This document shows, piece by piece, positions 48,210 to 57,532 of a stretch of DNA of 64,000 nt (the stretch's first letter is position 1; each line of letters begins with the position of its first letter). The stretch is from contig CACBMB010000010.1 of NCBI GenBank assembly GCA_902540275.1, forward strand, positions 1-64,000, given 5' to 3'. The position numbers and the translations under genes are program-made. The stretch is from an uncultured Pelagibacteraceae bacterium. Lineage in GTDB: Bacteria > Pseudomonadota > Alphaproteobacteria > Pelagibacterales > Pelagibacteraceae. The notes beneath the pieces were generated by a model that had not been told where the DNA came from, did not search any database, and worked only from the letters and a program-made list of their open reading frames with translations.

Positions 48210-49118
48210 CTAAATTTTTTTTAAAAATTTATTAAGGCTATCTGACTTAATTTTATTCCAATCCATCATGTTTCCTCTAGCCCAAGTGATCTGCCTTTTC
48301 GCATATTGCCTTGTCTTTATTGATATTTTTTCAATAACTTCTGAAATCTGAACTTTTTTATTCAAATAATCTTTAATTTCATTAATTCCAATAGCCTTAG
48401 AAGCTGTCATATTTTTTGGGACTTTAAGATCCATGAATTTTTTCACCTCTTTGATGGCCCCTTTTTCAATCATTTCATTAACTCGTACATTGATTTTCCT
48501 AATCAGTTCATCTTTTGGATAATCTATATAAATTTTATAAAAATCTCTTTGCTCATAATCGGATTTTGTATTTTTGAACCATTCATACATAGATTTTTTA
48601 GTAAACAATTTAATCTCATAAGCACGCATTAACCTTTGAGTATCTGTTGATCTTATTTGATTTATGACCATGGGATCTAATTTAATTAATTTAGAAAAAA
48701 ATTCTTTAGACCCAAGTTTTTTATGTAAAGATCTTACTTTTGTTCTAAATTTAATTGGGATATTTGGTATCTTAACTAAACCTTCTGTTAATGCTTTAAA
48801 ATACAAGCCTGTTCCTCCAACTAAAATAGGAACTTTTTTTTTACTTTTTAATTCAATAATCTTTTTATTAACTAATTTTAACCACTCTCCTGTTGAAAAT
48901 TTTTTTTTAGCATTTTTAAAACCAAAATAATGATGTTTAATCTTGTCGTATTCTTTAGTGAATGGTCTTGCTGATAAAATCTTTAATTCTTTATATACTT
49001 GCATACTGTCAGCATTTATTATTTCTCCACCAATTTTTTTTGCGAGTTTTACTGCAAATTTAGATTTTCCTGATGCTGTTGGTCCATAAATTAAAATAAT
49101 TTTGGATTTTAAATCCAT
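48210..49118 (-). CDS. miaA: tRNA dimethylallyltransferase
   Basis: The 302-residue enzyme has the P-loop IYGPTASGKSKFA, INADSMQVYKELKILSARP, LVGGTGLYFKALTEG and the ITWARGNM end motif. It adds the isopentenyl group to A37 of tRNAs. It starts 3 bases after the Do-type protease gene and precedes ilvB. Confidence 0.95.
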   Translation of the reverse strand: MDLKSKIILIYGPTASGKSKFAVKLAKKIGGEIINADSMQVYKELKILSARPFTKEYDKIKHHYFGFKNAKKKFSTGEWLKLVNKKIIELKSKKKVPILVGGTGLYFKALTEGLVKIPNIPIKFRTKVRSLHKKLGSKEFFSKLIKLDPMVINQIRSTDTQRLMRAYEIKLFTKKSMYEWFKNTKSDYEQRDFYKIYIDYPKDELIRKINVRVNEMIEKGAIKEVKKFMDLKVPKNMTASKAIGINEIKDYLNKKVQISEVIEKISIKTRQYAKRQITWARGNMMDWNKIKSDSLNKFLKKI

Positions 49119-49121
49119 ATT

Positions 49122-50531
49122 CTAATCTAATTTTATACCAATGTATCTTCTTTGATTTTGAGTATTTAATATTACTAAAAGAATTGTTTTTTGATTACTT
49201 TTTAAAACATCTTTTACAACTTGGTTTAAATCCTCAGCTGATTTAATTTTTTTCTTTTGAGCCTCTAAAATGATACTATCAACTTCTATTGAATTAAATA
49301 ACGGACTATTTTTTTCAATACTTGTAATAACAAGACCTGTAGTTTGATTAGGCAAATTTCTTGATTTGATATCTTCTTTTGATAATTTTCTGACTGTTAT
49401 TTTTAGATCATCAATTTGCGTATCAATTTTTTTGGTTTCTTTTTCAGCAACTTTAAAGTCCTCAGACGTTTCTAATCTTCCAAGTGTGATATTTTTAATA
49501 ATTTCTTTTTTGTTTCTCCAAATTTTTACTTTTACTTTTTTTCCTACTTCAGTTCTTGCAACTATAATAGGTAGTTCTTTCATTTCATTTATCTTTTCAC
49601 CATCAAATTCAAGAATAATGTCTCCGGCTTTTACACCTGCTTTATCTGATGGACTATTTTGAGCAACACTTGCTACTAGTGCACCTCTAGGTTTTCCTAA
49701 TTCTTCAACATCTGCAATTTCTTTTGTTACATCCTGAATCCTTACACCTAACCAACCTCTTTTTGTTTCTCCAAACTCTATTAATTGGTCAATTACAATT
49801 TTTGCGCTGTTTGATGGTATAGAAAAACCAATTCCAACGTTTCCACTTCTTCCAAGTATTGCAGTATTAATTCCAATTACATCTCCATCCATATTAAATA
49901 ATGGTCCACCTGAATTTCCTTGGTTGATTGAAGCATCAGTTTGAATAAAATCTTCATATCTTGTTAAGCCAATAGATCTATTTCTAGCGGAGATAATTCC
50001 TGAAGTCACAGTACCACCTAAACCAAATGGATTTCCAATAGCAATCACCCAATCTCCAATTCTTGCTTTATCTGAGTCACCAAATTTTACAGGAGTAAAT
50101 TTTTCATTTGTTTCCATTTGAAGTACAGCAATATCTGATAAAGGATCTGCTCCTATAATTTTAGCTTTAAATTTTTTTTCTCCATTCACTTGGACTACGA
50201 TATCTTCGGCGCCATCAATTACATGATTATTTGTTACTACAATCCCTTTTTCATCTATGATAAATCCTGAACCTAAAGCTGAAGATTGTCTCTCTTGTGG
50301 AGTTCCAAATTCTCTAAACATATCCTCAAAAGGAGATCCTGGAGGAAATTCAAAACCTGGAAACGGGTTACTTTTGGTTACTACCGTTTGAGTTGAAGAA
50401 ATATTTACAACTGAAGGCATTAATTTTTCAGCTAAATCAGCAAATGACCCTGGAATATTTTGTGAATTTGAAATTGGATAATAACTTAAAATGAATATTA
50501 AAGTGTAAATTATTGTTCTAATTTTATTCAT
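49122..50531 (-). CDS. degP: Do/DegP-family periplasmic serine protease
   Basis: The 469-residue protein has a signal peptide (about 1-23), the trypsin-like domain with His103 (TNNHVIDG), Asp133 (SDIAVLQ) and Ser207 (GNSGGP), and two PDZ domains (about 260-350 and 385-469). It degrades or refolds damaged envelope proteins. In the minus-strand set it follows the DUF2065 gene by one base and precedes miaA; the order hflK-hflC-DUF2065-Do protease is usual in alphaproteobacteria. Confidence 0.94.
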   Translation of the reverse strand: MNKIRTIIYTLIFILSYYPISNSQNIPGSFADLAEKLMPSVVNISSTQTVVTKSNPFPGFEFPPGSPFEDMFREFGTPQERQSSALGSGFIIDEKGIVVTNNHVIDGAEDIVVQVNGEKKFKAKIIGADPLSDIAVLQMETNEKFTPVKFGDSDKARIGDWVIAIGNPFGLGGTVTSGIISARNRSIGLTRYEDFIQTDASINQGNSGGPLFNMDGDVIGINTAILGRSGNVGIGFSIPSNSAKIVIDQLIEFGETKRGWLGVRIQDVTKEIADVEELGKPRGALVASVAQNSPSDKAGVKAGDIILEFDGEKINEMKELPIIVARTEVGKKVKVKIWRNKKEIIKNITLGRLETSEDFKVAEKETKKIDTQIDDLKITVRKLSKEDIKSRNLPNQTTGLVITSIEKNSPLFNSIEVDSIILEAQKKKIKSAEDLNQVVKDVLKSNQKTILLVILNTQNQRRYIGIKLD

Positions 50532-50532
50532 G

Positions 50533-50718
50533 TTAGTTTTTTACGTAATAAATAATAATAAATCCTAATATTGCAAAAACTAATCCACCAATTCTTAATT
50601 GGCTGTCTTTGATTAGTTCAAGCTTCTTTAACATATTCTTCATTTTTGATGGAAATATGGCATATAAAATACCCTCTATAAACAAGAAGAGACCAAAAGC
50701 TATGATCAATTCTTTCAT
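50533..50718 (-). CDS. DUF2065-family small membrane protein
   Basis: The 61-residue product has two membrane helices (about 3-22 and 43-59) with the basic loop FPSKMKNMLKKLELIKDSQLRIGG typical of DUF2065, and lies in its usual place between hflC and a Do protease. Its role is unknown. Confidence 0.85.
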   Translation of the reverse strand: MKELIIAFGLFLFIEGILYAIFPSKMKNMLKKLELIKDSQLRIGGLVFAILGFIIIYYVKN

Positions 50719-50725
50719 GTAAAGT

Positions 50726-51595
50726 TTATTCTGTTTTAGGTTTTATATTTCCAAAAAATTTAAAGAATTCACTATCCGGTGATAATATTAATGAAGTCTC
50801 ACCACCAATTAAAGCTTTCTCATAAGCCTGCATCGCTCTATAGAATGCAAAAAATTCTGGATCTTGACCAAATGCATTAGCAAAAATTTTATTTCTTTGA
50901 CCATCACCTTCACCCTTCATTATCTCAGATTTTTTCTGAGCATCAGCTAGAATAACTGTAACTTCTTTATCAGCTGTTGAAGTGATTGTTACTGCCATCT
51001 CTGCACCTCTTGCTCTAAATTCTTTTGCTTCTCTCTCCCTTTCAGTCTGCATTCTTCTAAAGATAGCATCACTATTTGCTTGAGGAAGATCAGCTCTTTT
51101 TATTCTTACATCAACTATCTTTATTCCAAAATTTTCTGCCTCGGTGTTCACCCCTTCTTGAATTAAAGCCATTTGTTTTGTTCTGTCTTCTGAAAGAAGA
51201 GTTTGTAACTCTTGCTGACCTAAAACGTTTCTTATTCTAGAGTTTATAATTGTTGCTAATCTAGATCTTGCAACTCTTTCATTTCCAACTGAAATATAGA
51301 ATTTTAGAGGGTCAACTATTTGAAATCTTGCAAAAGCATCAACAATTAATCTTTTTTGGTCAGATGCAATTACTTCTTCTGGTGGTGTATCTAAATTTAA
51401 AATTCTCTTATCTAAAAATACCACGTTTTGAATAAAAGGTAATTTAAAATTTAATCCAGGTTTTAAAATTATCCTTTTTGGATCACCAAACTGAAGCACT
51501 ATTGCTTGATTGACCTCTTTAACAATAAAAATTGAAAAGAAAGCTAATGCAGCTATTGCAACAATTATACCAGCTATAATTTTTCCAGCTTTCAT
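50726..51595 (-). CDS. hflC: FtsH-modulating SPFH protein HflC
   Basis: The 289-residue protein has one N-terminal membrane helix and a SPFH/band-7 domain with VNQAIVLQFGDPKRIILKPGLNFKLPF and RRMQTEREREAKEFRARGAEMAVTI. With HflK it forms a cage around the FtsH protease. It starts one base after hflK. Confidence 0.95.
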   Translation of the reverse strand: MKAGKIIAGIIVAIAALAFFSIFIVKEVNQAIVLQFGDPKRIILKPGLNFKLPFIQNVVFLDKRILNLDTPPEEVIASDQKRLIVDAFARFQIVDPLKFYISVGNERVARSRLATIINSRIRNVLGQQELQTLLSEDRTKQMALIQEGVNTEAENFGIKIVDVRIKRADLPQANSDAIFRRMQTEREREAKEFRARGAEMAVTITSTADKEVTVILADAQKKSEIMKGEGDGQRNKIFANAFGQDPEFFAFYRAMQAYEKALIGGETSLILSPDSEFFKFFGNIKPKTE

Positions 51596-51596
51596 T

Positions 51597-52703
51597 TTAA
51601 TTTATCACTTTCTTTTTTTGTAACTCAGGTAATGGTAAATAAGGAACTACTCCTGAACCTGCATTTTTTTCAATTATTACTTTATCAATATCAGCTAAAA
51701 CTTTTTCCATTGTCTCAAGATACATTCTTTCTTGAGTTACTGATTTTGCATTTTTGTATTCATTATAAATTGCTAAAAATCTACTAGCTTCACCCTCTGC
51801 TTTAGCCACAACTTCTTTTTTGTAAGCCTCTGCTGCTTGTAATATTTTTGCAGCTTCTCCCCGAGCTCTTGGAATAACATCGTTGGCATAAGCTTCAGCT
51901 TCATTTTTTGATCTTTCCATATCAGCTCTCGCTGCTTGAACATCTCTAAACGCATCAATTACCTGATCAGGTGGGTCAGCTTTTTGTGTTTGTACTTGTG
52001 TAATTTGAATACCACTAGTGTATTCATCTAAAATTTTTTGGATAATTTCTTGGGTATCAGTTTCTATAACTGATCTACCTTCAGTTAAAATTGGTTGAAT
52101 ATTAGATCTTGCAATTACTTCTCTCATTGCAGTTTCTGCTGCAGCTTTAACAGTTCCTTCTGGATCTTGAATTTTAAATAAAAAATTTCCAGCATCTTTA
52201 ATTACCCAAAATACTGAGAAGTCGATGTTTACAATATTTTCATCCCCAGTTAACATCAAGCTTTCTTGGGGTACATCAGCTACACCACCTGATGATGAAA
52301 ATCCACTATCTCTCTCAGATCTAAAACCAATATCTATTCTGTTAACCTTAGTTACTTTTGGTGTAAGAACTGATTCTACAGGAAAAGGAATATGATAATT
52401 TAATCCAGGTTGAGTAGTTTTTACGAATTTTCCAAATCTCAAAACAACACCTTGTTCATCTGGTAATACTCGATAAAGTCCACTTGCAAGCCAAACAAAG
52501 CCTAATACTATTAAAACTAAAATTGCTTGTTTTCCACCTGAAGAACTTCCTCCTGGTAAAAATTTTTTAATTTTTTCTTGAAATTCTCTTATAATTTTAT
52601 CAACATCTGGTGGCGTTGGACCTCTACCTGAACCATTGTTATCACCTCCACCGGGAGGAGCTCCCCATGGACTACCACCTCTTTGCTGAAAATCGTCTGA
52701 CAT
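51597..52703 (-). CDS. hflK: FtsH-modulating SPFH protein HflK
   Basis: The 368-residue protein has a Gly/Pro-rich N terminus (MSDDFQQRGGSPWGAPPGGG), one membrane helix (about 60-78), and a band-7 domain with LPDEQGVVLRFGKFVKTTQPGLNYHIPFPVESV and helical end. It is the outer partner of HflC. It is divergent from mrp, separated by 51 bases. Confidence 0.95.
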   Translation of the reverse strand: MSDDFQQRGGSPWGAPPGGGDNNGSGRGPTPPDVDKIIREFQEKIKKFLPGGSSSGGKQAILVLIVLGFVWLASGLYRVLPDEQGVVLRFGKFVKTTQPGLNYHIPFPVESVLTPKVTKVNRIDIGFRSERDSGFSSSGGVADVPQESLMLTGDENIVNIDFSVFWVIKDAGNFLFKIQDPEGTVKAAAETAMREVIARSNIQPILTEGRSVIETDTQEIIQKILDEYTSGIQITQVQTQKADPPDQVIDAFRDVQAARADMERSKNEAEAYANDVIPRARGEAAKILQAAEAYKKEVVAKAEGEASRFLAIYNEYKNAKSVTQERMYLETMEKVLADIDKVIIEKNAGSGVVPYLPLPELQKKKVIN

Positions 52704-52754
52704 ATGACACTCTATATAATGTCTTTATTTGGAAAAACAAGTTAAGATCTAACT

Positions 52755-53585
52755 ATGCCAAAAGAAAAGCCGGAATTAAGTGACGCAATGCGAAAGAAAA
52801 TGAGTGGAAAATCCTATGTGAGAAACCCAATTAATGGAACAAAATTTACTATAGCAATTTCAAGTGCTAAAGGTGGTGTTGGAAAATCTACATTTGCAAC
52901 CAATATCGCTTTAGCTTTAAAAAAAATAGGTTGTAAAGTTGGATTGTTAGATGCTGATATTTATGGTCCTTCAATACCTAAAATGTTTGGTATTGATGAA
53001 AAACCAAAAAGTGATGGCCAAAAATTAGAGCCAGTTTTAAAATATGATATTCAATGTATGTCGATTGGTTTCCTTGCTGATCAACAAACTCCAATGATTT
53101 GGAGAGGGCCAATGGTTACAAGTGCAATCAAAACATTTACACAAAAAGTCAATTGGAAAGATTTAGATTTTATAATTGTAGATATGCCTCCTGGAACAGG
53201 TGATACTCAACTAACATTTTCTCAAGAAATTAAAATGGATGGTGCAATAATTATTTCTACCCCTCAAGAAGTTGCTCTTTTAGATGTAAAAAGAGGAATT
53301 AAAATGTTTGATAAGCTAGGAGTAAAAATTTTAGGGCTAGTAGACAATATGAGTTTTTTTATAGCTGAAGATGGAAAAAAATATCATTTATTTGGTGAAG
53401 GTGGTGTTAAAAAAACTGCAGACGAATTTAATAAAGAGTTTTTGGGAGAAATACCAATTAACCCCGATGTAGGAAAATCGGGTGATAATGGTAAACCAAT
53501 AGTTGAAGAAAACCCTAATAATGAAATATCAAAAATATATATAGATTTTGCTAATAAAATTAAATCAGTTTATCTTCAAGATTAA
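52755..53585 (+). CDS. mrp: Mrp/NBP35 family iron-sulfur carrier ATPase
   Basis: The 276-residue protein lacks the N-terminal DUF59 domain found in longer forms and begins near the deviant Walker [15 protein letters not shown] (37-50). It also has [14 protein letters not shown], the Walker B-like [13 protein letters not shown] and [10 protein letters not shown]. The two C-terminal cysteines of the CxxC motif that hold the cluster in many ApbC proteins are not seen: the position reads [20 protein letters not shown]. It may bind a cluster differently or not at all. It overlaps the convergent thyX by 26 bases. Confidence 0.92.
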   Translation: MPKEKPELSDAMRKKMSGKSYVRNPINGTKFTIAISSAKGGVGKSTFATNIALALKKIGCKVGLLDADIYGPSIPKMFGIDEKPKSDGQKLEPVLKYDIQCMSIGFLADQQTPMIWRGPMVTSAIKTFTQKVNWKDLDFIIVDMPPGTGDTQLTFSQEIKMDGAIIISTPQEVALLDVKRGIKMFDKLGVKILGLVDNMSFFIAEDGKKYHLFGEGGVKKTADEFNKEFLGEIPINPDVGKSGDNGKPIVEENPNNEISKIYIDFANKIKSVYLQD

Positions 53586-54507
53586 AAGCAGTCATTAATT
53601 CATTCCATTCACGTTTGGATAATCCAGATTTTTCAGGATCAATTTTTTCACCATTTATTAATTTTTTAATTATTTCTTTACCATTTGAAGATACTTCTGT
53701 TCCTCCTACTCTATAATCTATAAATGCCTCATAGGTAATGGGAACCCATTTTTTTACTGTATCAAGCATTGCATCGGCGTAAGCTCTAATTTCATATTGC
53801 GCATGATGATCAGCTCTTAATCTTAAAAAATTCATTAAATTTAAAAGATCTGTTTTCCAGTACCATTGAGTATAAGTGTTTAAAGTTAAATTCATTCTTG
53901 CAAGTTCTCTTGCTAATCCAACTTGCTTTTCATCAATTACTGAACCGTCATATCTTTCATTTAACATTGTTTCATAATTATCATAGGTTTGTTCGGCATC
54001 TTTTTTTAATAAATCTAAAACTTTTTTTGCCTGATCACCCGTCAAAACATCTCCTCTTCCTTGTCTGTTGCTTTGAGATTGTGCAGCTAAATTTTCAACA
54101 GAAGGTAAGTAGAATTCTTTATCTAAAATAGAATATCTTGCAGAGTATTCATTTACATTAGCTGTTCTATGTCTAATCCATTGACGTGCAATAAAAATTG
54201 GAAGTTTAACATGATACTTTATTTCACACATTTCAAAAGGTGTACTATGCCAGTGCCTCATTAGGTATTTAATTAGTCCTGAGTCTGTTGAAACTTTTTT
54301 TGTCCCTTTGCCATAAGAAACTCTTGCAGCTTGAACAATTGAAGTATCATCACCCATGTAATCAATAACTCTTATAAATCCATGATCTAAGATCGGAATT
54401 GCCTCATAAAGAATATTTTCAAGCTCTTCTACTGTAACTCTCTTAGTCTTATTCTGTTGAGATTGTTGATCTTTAATTTCCTGTTGCTGTTCTTTAGTTA
54501 ATTTCAT
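53560..54507 (-). CDS. thyX: Flavin-dependent thymidylate synthase ThyX
   Basis: The 315-residue enzyme has the ThyX motif [15 protein letters not shown] (residues 112-126, RHRX7S), [10 protein letters not shown] and the [18 protein letters not shown] element. It makes dTMP using FAD and NADPH instead of folate oxidation. It has a longer N-terminal and C-terminal region than the shortest members. It converges on mrp and is divergent from the tmRNA gene. Confidence 0.95.
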   Translation of the reverse strand: MKLTKEQQQEIKDQQSQQNKTKRVTVEELENILYEAIPILDHGFIRVIDYMGDDTSIVQAARVSYGKGTKKVSTDSGLIKYLMRHWHSTPFEMCEIKYHVKLPIFIARQWIRHRTANVNEYSARYSILDKEFYLPSVENLAAQSQSNRQGRGDVLTGDQAKKVLDLLKKDAEQTYDNYETMLNERYDGSVIDEKQVGLARELARMNLTLNTYTQWYWKTDLLNLMNFLRLRADHHAQYEIRAYADAMLDTVKKWVPITYEAFIDYRVGGTEVSSNGKEIIKKLINGEKIDPEKSGLSKREWNELMTAFNLEDKLI

Positions 54508-54564
54508 GATTAATTTATTGAATCTTCAATAATTACTTTTATATTAAACATGTTGGTTTTCCAA

Positions 54565-54814
54565 CTATGACGATAAACGAATTTCGTAATAACCATTGCG
54601 GACGTGGGGGCAGTACCCACCACCTCCACCATTTACAACTTATGGGGGTGAACTAGATTCGACGGGTGACTAAAAGCTATTCTTTCGTTCGGAATTGTTC
54701 CTCCGTAAAGGGCTAATTTATAATTGCTAACGAAAGTTACGCACTTGCTGCTTAATTAACTTTGTTAATCAAGTAAACGGGGTCCGGGGCACCTGGCAAC
54801 AGAACGCCCCTTTT
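54565..54814 (+). ncRNA. ssrA: Circularly permuted two-piece tmRNA
   Basis: The 3' acceptor piece precedes the 5' coding piece in the DNA. The acceptor ends GGACGTGGGG then CAGTACCCAC and CACCTCCACCA at 54631; its T arm pairs GTGGG with CCCAC around a 7-base loop GGCAGTA. Twelve bases later GGGGGTGAACTAGATTCGAC begins at 54644, the canonical tmRNA 5' end; GGGGGTG pairs with CACCTCC for a seven-pair acceptor stem. The tag frame is at 54726-54755 and reads Ala-Asn-Glu-Ser-Tyr-Ala-Leu-Ala-Ala, then TAA. The permuted form is standard in alphaproteobacteria. A GGGGC/GCCCC stem with TTTT at 54786-54814 closes the gene. The outer ends are estimated. Confidence 0.92.
54786..54814 (+). terminator. Stem-loop at the 3' end of the tmRNA gene
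   Basis: GGGGC (54786-54790) pairs with GCCCC (54806-54810) and is followed by TTTT. It may be a terminator or part of the tmRNA coding piece. Confidence 0.5.
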
Positions 54815-54820
54815 AATGAT

Positions 54821-55534
54821 ATGAAATTTGCAAAATATTTTGAAAAAGAACCTAAAACTTTTAGACACCTAAATAATCAATTAACAAAATCTTTAGAAGA
54901 TTTTGAGAAAAGTTTAAAAGAAAAAGATATCGATAATCATTCTCAAATTAGAAATGCAAAATTCTTTGCTAGTAGACTAAAATTTTTCATAAACAATTAT
55001 CTAGAAAAAAAAAATATAAATATCTTAGACTGCGGTTGTGGTTTAGGCTTTATAGCCAGATCTCTAAAAGAAATAAGTAATTTTGAAGTTTTTTATTGTG
55101 ATCCATCACCAAGTATTAACAATATACACAAAACTCTTTTTTCTAATGAGAATTTTTTTCAGTCTGATATTGAAAACCTACCTAAAACAACCGATGAAAA
55201 ATTTGATATAATTTATTTAAGAGAAGTTTATCCTTTTACAAGAGATGATAGTTTTATGAAACAAAAAAAATTGATAGAAATTCTCAATAAAAAACTTAAG
55301 CATGATGGTTTTTTAATTTTTGAACAAATAAAAAATAGAAATGATTTTTTTATAAATCTTAAAAATTTTAAATTTGAATATAAGATTTATTATTTACTTC
55401 CTTCTAAACTGGGCTGCAAAAAAAAATTAAATATTATTTTTTTCAAATACAAAATTTTTCAATTTTTAATTCTTGCAATTTATAAAATTTTAAATAAAGA
55501 CATAAATCATTTCATATTAGTTAAAAAATTTTGA
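54821..55534 (+). CDS. SAM-dependent class I methyltransferase
   Basis: The 237-residue protein has the motif I ILDCGCGLGFIARSL (Asp70 to about 82), an acidic motif II (FYCDPSPSINN), and FDIIYLREVYPFTRDDS. It methylates an unknown small molecule or macromolecule. A basic C-terminal hydrophobic segment (ILAIYKILNKDINHFIL) may anchor it to the membrane. It directly follows the tmRNA gene and ends 15 bases from the convergent tRNA gene. Confidence 0.8.
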   Translation: MKFAKYFEKEPKTFRHLNNQLTKSLEDFEKSLKEKDIDNHSQIRNAKFFASRLKFFINNYLEKKNINILDCGCGLGFIARSLKEISNFEVFYCDPSPSINNIHKTLFSNENFFQSDIENLPKTTDEKFDIIYLREVYPFTRDDSFMKQKKLIEILNKKLKHDGFLIFEQIKNRNDFFINLKNFKFEYKIYYLLPSKLGCKKKLNIIFFKYKIFQFLILAIYKILNKDINHFILVKKF

Positions 55535-55549
55535 CAAATAATAAATTTT

Positions 55550-55635
55550 TGGTGCGGCTAGAGAGACTCGAACTCTCATGGACTAAGTCCACCCGGCCCT
55601 CAACCGAGCCTGTCTACCAATTTCAGCATAGCCGC
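55550..55635 (-). tRNA. tRNA-Leu (anticodon GAG)
   Basis: On the minus strand the 86-base gene starts GCGGCTATGCTGAAATTGG and ends with an encoded CCA. The acceptor stem pairs GCGGCTA with TAGCCGC, the T arm is GAGAG-TTCGAGT-CTCTC, the anticodon loop TTGAGGG gives GAG (55599-55601), and a long variable arm (TGGACTTAGTCCA) is present, as for leucine. It reads CUC and CUU codons. Confidence 0.96.
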
Positions 55636-55693
55636 ACTAATATGACCCATTTTAATTCAATGACAATCATGTTTCAAATTGATAAATTAAGTC

Positions 55694-56683
55694 ATGGAAT
55701 TTACACAAGAAGTAAAACGATCAACTAATAAAATATATAAAAAAATTTCAAAGGTAATGCCTGAAATTGAATGGTCTGTTCATGCTCCATATATTCATAA
55801 AATAAATAAACTTAAAAAAGAAAAAAATGCAGTAATTCTTGCACACAACTATCAAACACCAGAAATTTATCATGGGATAGCAGATTTCTCTGCAGATTCT
55901 CTTGCACTTGCAGTAGAAGCATCAAAAACTTCAGCAGAAATAATTGTAATGGCTGGAGTACATTTCATGGCTGAGACAGCAAAACTTATGAGCCCAAATA
56001 AAAAAGTTTTGCTACCTGATATGAATGCCGGATGTTCTCTCTCTTCATCAATAACTGGAAGAGATGTAAGATTGTTGAAAGAAAAATATCCAGGTGTACC
56101 TGTAGTCTCATATGTTAATACTTCAGCTGACGTTAAGGCAGAGACAGATGTTTGTTGTACTTCAGCAAACGCAGTGAAAATTGTAAAATCATTAGGAGTA
56201 AAAAAAGTAATTTTTTTACCAGATGACTACCTTGCAAAATATGTTTCTTCTCAAACCGATATTGAAATTATATCATGGAAAGGAATTTGTATTGTTCATG
56301 ATCAATTTAATGAAAATGAAATTAAGAATATAAGGAAAAATAATCCAGGAATAAAAATTATAGCTCATCCAGAATGTCCGCCTGAAGTAATTAAAGCAAG
56401 TGACTTTGCTGGTTCAACATCTGGAATGATTAATTATGTTAAAAATAATCAACCAAAAAAAGTTATGATGGTTACTGAATGTTCAATGAGTGATAATATA
56501 CAAGTAGAAAATCCTAATGTGGAATTTGTCAGACCTTGTAATCTTTGTCCTCATATGAAAAAAATTACATTGCCAAAAATTCTAGATTGCCTAGAGAACG
56601 AAACTGGTGAAATAATTATGGATCAAGATATAATCAATAAAGCTAAGCTATCAGTTGAAAAAATGGTTGCTATCGGTAGATAA
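55694..56683 (+). CDS. nadA: Quinolinate synthase A
   Basis: The 329-residue enzyme has the three iron-sulfur cysteines: Cys114 in NAGCSLSSS, one in VTECSMSDN and one in RPCNLCPHMK. The conserved LAHNYQTPEIYHGIADF is present as well. It makes quinolinate from iminoaspartate and dihydroxyacetone phosphate. It is followed by nadC 6 bases later. A nadB gene for the first step is not adjacent. Confidence 0.96.
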   Translation: MEFTQEVKRSTNKIYKKISKVMPEIEWSVHAPYIHKINKLKKEKNAVILAHNYQTPEIYHGIADFSADSLALAVEASKTSAEIIVMAGVHFMAETAKLMSPNKKVLLPDMNAGCSLSSSITGRDVRLLKEKYPGVPVVSYVNTSADVKAETDVCCTSANAVKIVKSLGVKKVIFLPDDYLAKYVSSQTDIEIISWKGICIVHDQFNENEIKNIRKNNPGIKIIAHPECPPEVIKASDFAGSTSGMINYVKNNQPKKVMMVTECSMSDNIQVENPNVEFVRPCNLCPHMKKITLPKILDCLENETGEIIMDQDIINKAKLSVEKMVAIGR

Positions 56684-56689
56684 TCATTT

Positions 56690-57523
56690 GTGTCAAAGAT
56701 TAAATTAAGCAAAAATTTTATAAAAAATACTGTCAAACTTGCTCTCAATGAGGATCTCTACCCATCTGGAGATATTACATCAAATTTAATTCAAAATAAA
56801 AAAAATATAAAAATTAAATTGATATCAAATCAAAATGCAATAGTTGCTGGACTATTATTTGTAAAATTTTCTTTTTCTTTAATTGATAAGAAAATAAAAT
56901 TTATTATAAAAAAAAAAGACGGTTCAATTGTAAAAAAAAATTCAATAATCGCAATTATACAAGGAAAAGCTCAAAGTATATTAATTGCTGAAAGAGTAGC
57001 TTTAAATTTTTTGTCACATATTTCTGGTATAGCAACTAAAACAAATAAATTTGTTAAATTGGCTGGAAAAAAATGTAAAATTTGTTGCACTAGAAAAACT
57101 ATTCCAAACCTGAGAGTTATACAAAAATATGCAGTTAAATTGGGAGGTGGTTTTAATCATAGATTTAATTTAAGTGATGAATTTTTAATAAAAGATAACC
57201 ATATTGCCAGTTCTGATATTAAAGAATTAGTTTTACAGGCAATAAAGAACAAACAAGGAAGGAAAATTACTGTAGAGGTTGATAATCTTAATCAATTAAA
57301 AAAAATCATGGGATTAAAATTTGATACTGTTTTATTGGATAACATGAGTATAAAAAATTTAAAAAAAGGGGTAAAACTTGCAAAAAAATTTTATGAAACA
57401 GAAGCATCTGGTAATATTAATCTTAAAAATGTAAGCTCTGTTGCTGCAACTGGAGTTGATAGAATTTCAATTGGAAGCTTAACTCATAGTGTTCCATCTA
57501 TAGATTTTAAATTAGAGTTCTAA
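56690..57523 (+). CDS. nadC: Nicotinate-nucleotide pyrophosphorylase
   Basis: The 277-residue enzyme has the motifs LNEDLYPSGDITS, AERVALNFLSHISGIAT, CTRKTIPNLRVIQKYAVKLGGG, FLIKDNHI, VEVDNLNQL and DTVLLDNMS of the NadC family. It turns quinolinate into nicotinate mononucleotide. The start codon is GTG at 56690; no ATG lies nearer the conserved N terminus. It ends 9 bases from the convergent ppdK. Confidence 0.95.
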   Translation: MSKIKLSKNFIKNTVKLALNEDLYPSGDITSNLIQNKKNIKIKLISNQNAIVAGLLFVKFSFSLIDKKIKFIIKKKDGSIVKKNSIIAIIQGKAQSILIAERVALNFLSHISGIATKTNKFVKLAGKKCKICCTRKTIPNLRVIQKYAVKLGGGFNHRFNLSDEFLIKDNHIASSDIKELVLQAIKNKQGRKITVEVDNLNQLKKIMGLKFDTVLLDNMSIKNLKKGVKLAKKFYETEASGNINLKNVSSVAATGVDRISIGSLTHSVPSIDFKLEF

Positions 57524-57532
57524 GTTTGAAAT

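Noticed and set aside
55531..55728. Plus-strand 65-residue frame
   Set aside because: It lies across the tRNA-Leu gene and is read from its complement; the tRNA explains the sequence.
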